Assembly: GCA_910588165.1 (NCBI GenBank)
Contig: CAJUOR010000054.1
Location: 1 to 12,923 of the forward strand
Length of the DNA: 12,923 bases
Direction of reading: 5' to 3'
Source: an uncultured Thomasclavelia sp.
GTDB lineage: Bacteria; Bacillota_I; Bacilli_A; Erysipelotrichales; Coprobacillaceae
Shown piece after piece: positions 1 through 6,169 of this stretch (positions are counted from its first letter, which is position 1; each line of letters begins with the position of its first letter). The notes beneath the pieces were generated by a model. That model did no database searches and was not told the origin of the DNA. It saw only the letters and a list, made by a program, of their open reading frames with translations. A program made the position numbers and the translations under genes.

Positions 1-1
1 C

Positions 2-58
2 ACTGCTAAAATTTTTGAGGATTATTTTTCATCATCTGAAAGCCAATTGATTACTTAA
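2..58 (+). CDS. C-terminal tail of an unidentified plus-strand gene (partial)
   Basis: An open frame enters from the left edge, reads 18 codons and ends at TAA, six bases before the left arm of a hairpin. The readable peptide ends with SESQLIT and is hydrophilic. It is too short to assign to a family. The support is its position: a plus-strand gene ending just before a bidirectional terminator that also serves the convergent trxB. Another frame (3-50) is also open to a stop, so the frame choice is uncertain. Confidence 0.4.
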   Translation, partial: TAKIFEDYFSSSESQLIT

Positions 59-63
59 AATTA

Positions 64-110
64 AAAAGATGTATCGTTAAATCCAATTATCTTAAAACAA
101 TACATCTTTT
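64..110. terminator. Bidirectional terminator between the left-edge gene and trxB
   Basis: Arms 64-78 and 96-110 form a 15-bp inverted repeat with one mismatch (75/99) around a 17-nt loop. The outer bases are AAAA/TTTT, so a U run follows the hairpin on both strands, and on the minus strand it continues as CTTTTTAATTTT. It begins nine bases past the trxB stop codon. Confidence 0.75.
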
Positions 111-118
111 CTATCGTA

Positions 119-1027
119 TTAACCTAAACGATGAGCAATCGCTTGAGCGGCAATCGCACCATCATTTGTTGCTGTAACAACCTGACGCAATGTCTTTTGA
201 CGCACATCTCCCGCGGCAAAAATATCTTTAACTTTAGTTTCCATATTTTCATCAGTTAAAATATAACCATTCTCATCTGTTATACCCAAATCCTTCACAA
301 AGTCTGTGACAGGATCTAAACCAACAAATGGGAAAATAGCTTTCGCTTCAATCATTTCTTTTTCGTGAGTTAGTGTATCTTCTACAACTAATCCGGCTAC
401 TTTATTATCTTTTTCTAAAATTTCATATGGTTTTCTCAAGAAGTGAACTTCAATCTTATCATTATTTAATACTTTATTACTAACCGCCATATCAGCACGG
501 AAAACATCTCTTCTAACCACTAAATGCACTTTAGAAACAAATGTTGTGAGATACTCTGCTTCTTGCAATGCAGAATTACCGCCACCTATGACAATCACTT
601 CTTCATTTTTAAAGAAAGGTCCATCGCAAACAGCACAATAGGAAATACCACGACCTGTTAACTCTACTTCTTTGGCAAGCCCCATTTGTCTTTCTTTAGT
701 ACCTGAAGCAATAATCACCGCTTTAGCCTTGTAAGTTGCATCTTCACAAATAACCTCTTTATGAGTGTTAAAATCCTTAATTTCAATCACTCGTCCATAA
801 GCATACTCAGCCCCAACTTCTGTTGCGTGTTCATACATACGGTAAGCAAGTTCAGGTCCGGCAACACGTTTATCACCCGGCCAATTTTCTAATTCAGCAG
901 TCAGATTGATTTTCCCACCGGGTGCTCCCGCATCTAACATTAACACATCCAATCCGGCACGACAAGCATACACCGCCGCACTTAACCCCGCCGGTCCACA
1001 ACCAATAATAATCACATCTCTTTTCAT
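119..1027 (-). CDS. trxB: Thioredoxin reductase (NADPH, FAD)
   Basis: Low-molecular-weight thioredoxin reductase, a cytosolic flavoenzyme that passes electrons from NADPH through FAD and a redox disulfide to thioredoxin. The 302 residues match the usual 300-320. Visible parts are the FAD-binding GCGPAG (9-14), the redox-active CAVC (131-134) followed by DG, the NADPH-binding GGGNSA (148-153), a basic VVRRDVFRA segment (around 170-178) matching the HRRDxFRA NADP-phosphate site with Val in the His position, and the C-terminal FAD motif FAAGDVR (270-276) followed by RQVVTA. The retained Arg pair argues against a ferredoxin- or NADH-type relative. The ATG is preceded by AGGAGG at 1037-1042, 9 nt away. 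No thioredoxin gene is adjacent, so its partner is elsewhere. It has its own promoter but could also receive read-through from the DUF1848 gene. Confidence 0.96.
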   Translation of the reverse strand: MKRDVIIIGCGPAGLSAAVYACRAGLDVLMLDAGAPGGKINLTAELENWPGDKRVAGPELAYRMYEHATEVGAEYAYGRVIEIKDFNTHKEVICEDATYKAKAVIIASGTKERQMGLAKEVELTGRGISYCAVCDGPFFKNEEVIVIGGGNSALQEAEYLTTFVSKVHLVVRRDVFRADMAVSNKVLNNDKIEVHFLRKPYEILEKDNKVAGLVVEDTLTHEKEMIEAKAIFPFVGLDPVTDFVKDLGITDENGYILTDENMETKVKDIFAAGDVRQKTLRQVVTATNDGAIAAQAIAHRLG

Positions 1028-1055
1028 TCAATTCTACCTCCTTGATATATTGTTT

Positions 1056-1064
1056 ATTATAGCA
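1056..1064 (-). promoter_or_regulatory. Extended -10 promoter of trxB
   Basis: On the minus strand a perfect TATAAT (1061-1056) is preceded by TGC (1064-1062), which is an extended -10 element. No good -35 lies 16-18 bp upstream, as is usual for extended -10 promoters. The predicted transcript starts near 1049, about 20 nt before the ATG. Confidence 0.6.
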
Positions 1065-1094
1065 CACTTCTCTTTATTTTTAGTCGCTCTATGC

Positions 1095-2006
1095 TCAAAA
1101 TAATGTTATTTGTCTAGGCTTAAAGCTAATTTCTATAACCTTATCCGTTTTCTCAAGCTGACCTACCAACAAACTGCTTTCAGGATCATGATGGGCATAA
1201 TGATAATCAATCAATTTCTCATCAAAATTTGCATAGCAATATTTACAATAATGAGGACACGCATTATATACCCCAATATCTCTATAGTCCGCACACTCGC
1301 AATGCAGTCGTTTACTTTTTTCTTTGATCCATTCAATTTGGTGACCGCTGATTTCACTTAAATGCTTTGGGTCAATACATTTTCCCTTTTTTATACCATA
1401 ACAGCTAAAATCAACAGCCTCACCGCATGTTTGAACGCAAACATTGTATTTCTTAGCAATCTTGCCAAAAGCTTTTGCCAACGTGTTCATCTCTTCTAAG
1501 GTCAGACTTTTGATACCATGTTTTTTCGTATTCTTATACTCATCGACAAAGCTGATGATAAACACATGAACATCTTGATGCAACTCTTGAACTAAATGTT
1601 CAAAAGAAGCTATATGTTGAGCTATCGTATATTTTTCAGTCAAGACAATCGGATCGTAACGCACATCAATCTGATTTCTACCGAAGATTTGCGACAATTG
1701 TTTAGTTGCCTCAATAGTTTTCTTTTTTGGTACCACATAAGGCTCTAAGTCCTTGCCATAAGGCGTAATCGTGATTTGAATTAAGGTCGGATATTGTAAA
1801 AGGGGTTGTGGCTCTTCAAGTATGGGTAAAGGGTTTTTAGTACAAATCACTAGTGCATCAATCGAACTCTCATTAAGTGGATAACGAAAGATTTTAGTTT
1901 TGTCAAATGGGTGTCTCACATCGACATATCCTTCTTGCAATCGTTTTTTCAACCACGGATAATAAAATGCCACAATATCACAACGTCCACTTATATTAAA
2001 AATCAT
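1095..2006 (-). CDS. DUF1848 family protein with C-terminal CX3CX2C (radical-SAM-like) motif
   Basis: The N-terminus (ISGRCDIVAFYYPW), the TKNPLPIL segment (56-63) and the Cys-rich C-terminus are typical of DUF1848, whose biochemical function I do not know. The protein has 303 residues. Cysteines cluster late: C190, C194, C202, C210, C236, C238, then C250-x3-C254-x2-C257 inside ACPHYCKYCYAN. CX3CX2C is the canonical radical SAM iron-sulfur signature, but here it is C-terminal. RYDPI (116-120) resembles the R-x-D-P-hydrophobic signature of spore-photoproduct-lyase-like radical SAM enzymes. I infer a soluble Fe-S, probably SAM-related, enzyme. The start is the ATG at 2006, not the one 10 codons upstream at 2036: a GAGGTG ribosome binding site (2013-2018) lies 6 nt before it, and the predicted transcription start is near 2020. 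It ends at TGA, the only functional gene in the window clearly using that stop. Confidence 0.85.
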   Translation of the reverse strand: MIFNISGRCDIVAFYYPWLKKRLQEGYVDVRHPFDKTKIFRYPLNESSIDALVICTKNPLPILEEPQPLLQYPTLIQITITPYGKDLEPYVVPKKKTIEATKQLSQIFGRNQIDVRYDPIVLTEKYTIAQHIASFEHLVQELHQDVHVFIISFVDEYKNTKKHGIKSLTLEEMNTLAKAFGKIAKKYNVCVQTCGEAVDFSCYGIKKGKCIDPKHLSEISGHQIEWIKEKSKRLHCECADYRDIGVYNACPHYCKYCYANFDEKLIDYHYAHHDPESSLLVGQLEKTDKVIEISFKPRQITLF

Positions 2007-2026
2007 ATTTTTCACCTCACTTTTCA

Positions 2027-2055
2027 AGTATATCATGCCCTAACCACCTACGCAA
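2027..2055 (-). promoter_or_regulatory. Promoter of the DUF1848 gene
   Basis: Minus strand: TTGCGT (2055-2050), 17-bp spacer, TATACT (2032-2027) with TGA just upstream, making an extended -10. The predicted start near 2020 leaves a leader of about 14 nt holding the ribosome binding site, which excludes the upstream in-frame ATG at 2036. Confidence 0.6.
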
Positions 2056-2102
2056 CGCATTTAGCTAGTCGTTTTTGAACGAATATTGTCTTAATATATT
2101 GG

Positions 2103-2131
2103 TTGCTTTTTAATAAACTCAAGCATATAAT
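2103..2131 (+). promoter_or_regulatory. Promoter of the hemolysin III-like gene
   Basis: TTGCTT (2103-2108), exact 17-bp spacer, perfect TATAAT (2126-2131). The predicted start is near 2138, giving a leader of about 20 nt. It is divergent from the DUF1848 promoter, with about 50 bp between the two -35 elements. Confidence 0.65.
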
Positions 2132-2157
2132 TAGGACTATGAAACGAGGCGAATGAT

Positions 2158-2808
2158 ATGGGAAAATCAATGAAAGATATGTTTAAGCTATCCTTTGGCG
2201 AAGAAGTCGCTAACGCTGTTAGTCATGGTGTGATGGCTATGCTTTGCCTACTGTCACTACCTTTAATCAGTGTCTATTCTTATTTACGTGGTGGTATTCC
2301 TAGATTGATTGGCATAGCAATTTTTGCTATATGCCTATTTTTAATGTTTTTGGTTTCATGTATCTATCACAGTATGGCATTTGATTCAGAGCAAAAATAT
2401 GTTTTCCGCAAACTTGACCATATCTGCATATATCTAGCTATTGCCGGTAGCTATACACCGATTGCCCTATGTCTAATTCAGGGAATTGAGGGCGTCACTG
2501 TCATTGTAATAGAATGGATCGCCGTATTTGCCGGCATTCTATTAAAGAGTATTTCTAAGCAAGAACATCGTCTATTATCCATGATTATCTATCTTACGAT
2601 GGGGTGGGCTGCTGTTTTCTTTCTACCTGTCTTGTTAAGAAAATGTACCCCTTTGTTTCTTTCGCTAATTGTCGCCGGAGGTGTTCTTTACACCATCGGA
2701 ACCTATTTTTATTCAAGACCACAACATAAATATTTCCACTTCATTTGGCATTTATGTATAAATCTTGCCAGTGTCTTACATTTTATTGCGATTGTCTTTA
2801 TTATGTAA
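2158..2808 (+). CDS. Hemolysin III / PAQR family integral membrane protein
   Basis: A 216-residue protein with about seven hydrophobic segments, matching the hemolysin III/YqfA branch of the PAQR (progestin and adipoQ receptor) superfamily. Conserved features in order: an N-terminal NAVSHG (19-24), SCIYHS (67-72), LDHICIYL (86-93) with D87/H88, GSYTP (97-101), and a C-terminal FHFIWH (193-198) with a final H208. The S/H, D and paired H residues are those expected to coordinate a metal ion inside the bundle. Despite the family name, bacterial members are best regarded as membrane-stress or lipid-homeostasis proteins, possibly hydrolases; the haemolytic role is not established here. A GAGG motif 10 nt before the ATG supports the start, though it is weaker than the ribosome binding sites of its neighbours. 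It is monocistronic, with its own promoter and terminator, and converges on the aldo/keto reductase gene. Confidence 0.88.
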   Translation: MGKSMKDMFKLSFGEEVANAVSHGVMAMLCLLSLPLISVYSYLRGGIPRLIGIAIFAICLFLMFLVSCIYHSMAFDSEQKYVFRKLDHICIYLAIAGSYTPIALCLIQGIEGVTVIVIEWIAVFAGILLKSISKQEHRLLSMIIYLTMGWAAVFFLPVLLRKCTPLFLSLIVAGGVLYTIGTYFYSRPQHKYFHFIWHLCINLASVLHFIAIVFIM

Positions 2809-2829
2809 AAAGTGAGCTCATCACTTTTT
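2807..2829 (+). terminator. Terminator of the hemolysin III-like gene
   Basis: A perfect 9-bp inverted repeat (2807-2815 / 2821-2829, AAAAAGTGA and TCACTTTTT) with a 5-nt loop starts inside the stop codon, and its right arm supplies the T run. It has little GC; the stronger hairpin at 2872-2899 backs it up. Confidence 0.55.
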
Positions 2830-2871
2830 ATGGTGACATAAAATTTTATTGACCAAAATGATTTATTTATG

Positions 2872-2899
2872 ATAAAAAACCTCTTAAGAGGTTTTTTAT
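2872..2899. terminator. Bidirectional terminator between convergent genes
   Basis: A perfect palindrome with 14-bp arms has a CCTCTT/AAGAGG core flanked by six A and six T, the classic bidirectional intrinsic terminator. The TAA stop of the minus-strand aldo/keto reductase (2896-2898) lies inside it, so the hairpin starts within the coding end. Confidence 0.85.
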
Positions 2900-3864
2900 A
2901 ATGTATCACTTGTTAAGTTAAGGTAAGCGACTTCCTTTGGCGTTAATTTGATTTCAGAAGCCATTAAGCAAGAAGCAAACTCTGCTCTTGAACGAGAACC
3001 GATGACTGCAGCAATTGGGAAAGTTTGATTAAACACATAAGCTAAAGCAATATTGATAGAGTCGACACCTTTTTGCTCACCTAATTCTTTGCATCTTCTT
3101 AAACGTTCAAAGTTTTCTTCTGAGAAGAAAGCATCTTTGATATCTTGTGGTGCATTCTCGTCATAGATATCCGCAAAAAAACCATGAGCTTGAGCTGCCC
3201 AAGAGAACAAAGATACCCCTGTTTCCTCATGCCACTTAGCATAATTGTCATCAGCATAGACACAACCCGGCCAACGTGTTTTCATGACCTTAGCTAAAGA
3301 ATATGAAGGATTATTGACAGAAAGCCCTTGGTACCCCTTAGCTTGACAATAAGCTTCAGCTTCTTTGACACGATCTAATTCCCAGTTAGACACACCGTAA
3401 GCTTTGATTAACCCTTCTTTACGATGTTGTTCCAAACGGTCCATGATACAAGCAACGGGAACACTTGGATCATCACGATGTAATAAATAAATATCGAAGT
3501 AATCCAAACCGGTATGATACAAACTATAATGTAAATCATCTGTAATAATATCCGGTTTCACACGCCAATATTCAGGGTGATGTTTTCCGTCAGGTGTAAT
3601 AATAGGATGACAGCACTTATCAATAAAGACCAATTGTTCACGATTTTGACGAGCATCCATCCATTCTTTTAAAATTCTCTCCACATTAGCAATACCGGCA
3701 CCTCGTCCATAGAAACGTCCGGTATCAATAACGTTACCACCTTTTTCGACATATAAATCTAACATCTCGAAAATTTCATCTTTAAACTCAGGATCAAACC
3801 AAGCAGTCCCCATCACTAATTTGGAAACCTTCTTGTCGACACCCTTAACTTTCATATATTCCAT
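2896..3864 (-). CDS. Aldo/keto reductase
   Basis: A 322-residue cytosolic (beta/alpha)8-barrel NAD(P)H-dependent oxidoreductase that reduces an aldehyde or ketone, or runs in reverse on a sugar or polyol. The catalytic tetrad is complete: D47 and Y52 in NVIDTGRFYG, K83 in FIDK, H129 in YLLH. GVSNW (157-161) and VNNPSYSL (183-190) are typical barrel strands. IGSRSRAEF (288-296) is the usual cofactor-phosphate-binding loop near the C-terminus. The overall pattern is of the short-loop bacterial reductases; the substrate cannot be read. Its ATG is 6 nt past the MFS stop codon, and the only ribosome binding site (AAGAAGG) lies in the last codons of the MFS gene, so translation is probably coupled. 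A second ATG three codons on is possible. Operon partner: the MFS transporter, under the same LysR control. Confidence 0.92.
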   Translation of the reverse strand: MEYMKVKGVDKKVSKLVMGTAWFDPEFKDEIFEMLDLYVEKGGNVIDTGRFYGRGAGIANVERILKEWMDARQNREQLVFIDKCCHPIITPDGKHHPEYWRVKPDIITDDLHYSLYHTGLDYFDIYLLHRDDPSVPVACIMDRLEQHRKEGLIKAYGVSNWELDRVKEAEAYCQAKGYQGLSVNNPSYSLAKVMKTRWPGCVYADDNYAKWHEETGVSLFSWAAQAHGFFADIYDENAPQDIKDAFFSEENFERLRRCKELGEQKGVDSINIALAYVFNQTFPIAAVIGSRSRAEFASCLMASEIKLTPKEVAYLNLTSDTL

Positions 3865-3870
3865 TGTCTA

Positions 3871-5082
3871 TTAACCTTCTTTCTTCGTTTTTTTCATTAA
3901 CATATACGTACAAGCTAAACCTAATAAAGCTACTACTGCCGCAACCACATAAACATTAGCATAGGCTTGAGTACCTAAATCAAGATTAACAAAGTTAGCC
4001 GCAATTTGCGGACCAACTAAAGAACCGATTGCATAAGCGAAAAACATAATTCCATAGTTCATGCCTTGATATTTCATACCGAATTTTGAAGCTGTCAATG
4101 GTGGGAAAACGACGAGTACACCACCAAATGATGCAGATAAAATAATTAAGAATAATGTAAATAACATATAAGAAGACATTGCAACTTTCAAACCGATTAA
4201 ACTTATTGCGGTTAAAATCAAAATCATTGCCAATGTTTTTTCAGCACCGATTTTATCACTTAATTTACCAATCGCCAAACGACCGACAAGGTTAGCTAAA
4301 GCATTGATAGCTACTAAGTTACTCGCTTCTAAAGCTGTAATAGATAACTGCGTTTGGGCAATAGTTGACAAAGAACCTACCATCATAATGCCTGCTGTAC
4401 TAGCGAAAATAAACAAAATAAACATGTTCCAGAAAACGCTCGTTTTCAACATCTCTTGTGAAGATAAATCTTTTACAGTTGATGTATTGGTAGCATTTGC
4501 ACTTACACCACTAGCCATAAAATCTTGACTTGGTGCTTTCATAAATGAAGCTGCGATAACAGAAGCAACTAAGAAAAATAACCCAAAGACCATGAATCCT
4601 TTTTGCCCCATGTTTTCGCAAAGAATCGCACCGACTTTAGCTAAAGTAAATGACCCGGCACTTGTTACGCAAAGCAAGACACCTGAAATTGTCCCCTTCT
4701 TTTCAGGGAACCACTTTAAAGCTGTATTGAGTGTCGGATTATAAATTAAACCGTTACCTATACCGACAACTACACCTGTCACTAAATATAACATCGGAAT
4801 GGAAGACACATACGCTGTTAATATCCAACCGGCACCAAAAATTGCTCCACCAACCATCATAACTAATCTAGGTCCAATCTTATCGACAATTTTACCTGAA
4901 ATAATACCAAAGCCTGCCATAAAAATTTGGTTAATCGTTAGCGTCAATAAAACCTGACTTGAAGTTCCGCCGGTTGCTTCTTGTAATGTTTTCACAAATA
5001 CCGAGAAAACAGAGATAGCCCCACAACAGAAAATAGTTACTAACGCTGAACTGAAAATTAAAGTTCGATTATCTTTTTTCAT
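3871..5082 (-). CDS. MFS transporter, oxalate/formate antiporter (OFA)-like
   Basis: A 403-residue, 12-helix major facilitator protein of the cytoplasmic membrane. The loop 2-3 signature is GKIVDKIGPR (63-72), repeated in the second half as GKLSDKIG (272-279). GIGNGLIYNP (107-116) and LKWFPEKKGTISG (122-134) are typical of the OFA/monocarboxylate branch, whose members exchange small organic anions such as oxalate and formate. A hydrophilic central loop (about 184-212) separates the two halves. The substrate is not determinable: the nearby reductase suggests a carbonyl or hydroxy acid rather than oxalate itself, since no oxalate-degrading genes are here. The ATG has a GGGGGAG ribosome binding site (5089-5095). 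It is the first gene of an operon with the aldo/keto reductase and is divergent from the LysR gene. Confidence 0.88.
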   Translation of the reverse strand: MKKDNRTLIFSSALVTIFCCGAISVFSVFVKTLQEATGGTSSQVLLTLTINQIFMAGFGIISGKIVDKIGPRLVMMVGGAIFGAGWILTAYVSSIPMLYLVTGVVVGIGNGLIYNPTLNTALKWFPEKKGTISGVLLCVTSAGSFTLAKVGAILCENMGQKGFMVFGLFFLVASVIAASFMKAPSQDFMASGVSANATNTSTVKDLSSQEMLKTSVFWNMFILFIFASTAGIMMVGSLSTIAQTQLSITALEASNLVAINALANLVGRLAIGKLSDKIGAEKTLAMILILTAISLIGLKVAMSSYMLFTLFLIILSASFGGVLVVFPPLTASKFGMKYQGMNYGIMFFAYAIGSLVGPQIAANFVNLDLGTQAYANVYVVAAVVALLGLACTYMLMKKTKKEG

Positions 5083-5123
5083 CTATTTCTCCCCCTATTC
5101 ATCCGAACTTTTTAAGCAAGTTT

Positions 5124-5152
5124 ATTATATATGTGATTTAACTCACAATCTA
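5124..5152 (-). promoter_or_regulatory. Promoter of the MFS-aldo/keto reductase operon
   Basis: Minus strand: perfect TATAAT (5129-5124) with a poor -35 (TAGATT, 5152-5147) at 17 bp. A good -10 with a poor -35 is expected of a promoter needing an activator such as a LysR protein. The predicted start is near 5117. Confidence 0.55.
5132..5147. promoter_or_regulatory. Crp/Fnr-like palindrome TGTGA-N6-TCACA
   Basis: TGTGA (5132-5136) and TCACA (5143-5147) flank a 6-bp spacer. This is the textbook consensus of Crp/Fnr-family regulators, including Bacillus Fnr and ArcR-type proteins. Its centre is about 22 bp upstream of the inferred MFS start, between -35 and -10, so a bound protein would more likely repress than activate. 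It could instead be part of the LysR activation site. Confidence 0.5.
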
Positions 5153-5174
5153 ATACTTGATTTTTATATTATCC

Positions 5175-5189
5175 ATAGAATTTTTCTAT
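5175..5189. promoter_or_regulatory. LysR-type operator (T-N11-A dyad)
   Basis: A perfect 15-bp dyad, ATAGAA-TTT-TTCTAT, contains T5176-N11-A5188, the LysR-type consensus. The centre at 5182 is about 65 bp upstream of the inferred MFS start, the standard position of the LysR recognition site. It also covers the -35 position of the divergent lysR-type gene, as expected for autorepression. Confidence 0.6.
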
Positions 5190-5194
5190 AAATC

Positions 5195-5203
5195 TGATAT
5201 AAT
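5195..5203 (+). promoter_or_regulatory. Extended -10 promoter of the LysR-type gene
   Basis: TGA followed by perfect TATAAT (5198-5203) forms an extended -10. The -35 position is occupied by the T-N11-A dyad and matches the consensus poorly. The predicted start is near 5210, about 17 nt before the ATG. Confidence 0.6.
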
Positions 5204-5226
5204 TAGCCTAAAGGGAGGGCAAAGCA

Positions 5227-6108
5227 ATGAACTATAATCATCTCTATTATTTCAATACCGTTGCCAGCGTTGGTAATGTCACCCAAGCAGCCAAGCTACT
5301 TTATATTTCCCAGCCTAGTTTAAGTTACGCTATTTCTCAACTCGAAAAAGAGTTAGGTTATCGTTTATTTACTCGTGAAGGAAGAAAAATTGTTTTAAGT
5401 AGTTACGGTCAAAAATTATATGAATATACTAAAGATGCCTTTGAACTTTTACAAAACGGCATTGAAGAAAGTCATCGCATGGCGTTTTCCAATGGCGGTC
5501 ATATTCGCATCGCATGTATCAATACCATTTCGGGTGATTATCTACCTAAAATTATGCATGCTTATCTTCAAGAATATCCCAAAACAACTTTTGAAGTCAA
5601 AAATACCTCCACTTTAAGTGTTATTGAGCTTTTAAAAAGCGAAAAGGCAGATATCGGTTTTTGCACAGAAGTTAAAGATGATACACTATCGTTTACCCCA
5701 CTATTCTCACAGCCTTTTGTGGTAATTGTCCCTACAAATCACCCTTTAGCTAACCGACGTAAAGTTTCCCTCAAAGAAGTCATGATATATCCTTTGATTG
5801 GATACACGGCTTCATTACCAATTGCTAAAAGTGTTGAGCAAATATTTCACGATGAACAATTAGAACCTATTTTCAGTTTTCGCCATGATGATGAAATTCT
5901 GATTGGCGGTATGGTCATGCAAGGTTTTGGTATAGGTGTTGTAGCTAAAACCCCATTTTTAAAACAATTCCCTTTATGTGAAGTCCCTTTAGACATTCCC
6001 AATCAAAACCTACGACAGATTCACTTAGCTTATGCCAAAAACCACTTTCAAAGTCATAGCGAAAAGCTTTTGATTGACTTGATTATTTCACATATCAAAA
6101 AAGAATAG
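5227..6108 (+). CDS. LysR family transcriptional regulator
   Basis: A 293-residue regulator of standard LysR length. The N-terminal winged helix-turn-helix (about 1-60) is clear: FNTVASVGNVTQAAKLL, then SQPSLSYAISQLEKELG as recognition and linker helix, then LFTREGRKIVLSSYG. Residues from about 90 form the two-lobed periplasmic-binding-protein-like effector domain, with IRIACINTISGDYLP opening it and GFGIGVV in the second lobe. The strong GGGAGGG ribosome binding site (5214-5219) fixes the start. It is divergent from the MFS-aldo/keto reductase operon across a 144-bp spacer carrying a T-N11-A dyad, so I infer that it controls that operon and itself. The coinducer is probably the transported compound or a relative. 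The family branch looks CysL/CbbR-like, but that is not enough to name a ligand. Confidence 0.93.
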   Translation: MNYNHLYYFNTVASVGNVTQAAKLLYISQPSLSYAISQLEKELGYRLFTREGRKIVLSSYGQKLYEYTKDAFELLQNGIEESHRMAFSNGGHIRIACINTISGDYLPKIMHAYLQEYPKTTFEVKNTSTLSVIELLKSEKADIGFCTEVKDDTLSFTPLFSQPFVVIVPTNHPLANRRKVSLKEVMIYPLIGYTASLPIAKSVEQIFHDEQLEPIFSFRHDDEILIGGMVMQGFGIGVVAKTPFLKQFPLCEVPLDIPNQNLRQIHLAYAKNHFQSHSEKLLIDLIISHIKKE

Positions 6109-6114
6109 CAACAA

Positions 6115-6166
6115 AAAAAGTCCTTAGCCTAAAGAGTGTTTTATCCTCTTTAAACTTGGACTTTTT
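6115..6166. terminator. Bidirectional terminator between the LysR-type gene and the phosphate transporter
   Basis: Outer arms 6115-6123 and 6158-6166 (AAAAAGTCC/GGACTTTTT) are perfect. Inner arms 6130-6136 and 6146-6152 (TAAAGAG/CTCTTTA) form a second perfect helix, separated by internal loops. Terminal A and T runs on both sides suit both convergent genes. Confidence 0.8.
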
Positions 6167-6169
6167 AAA

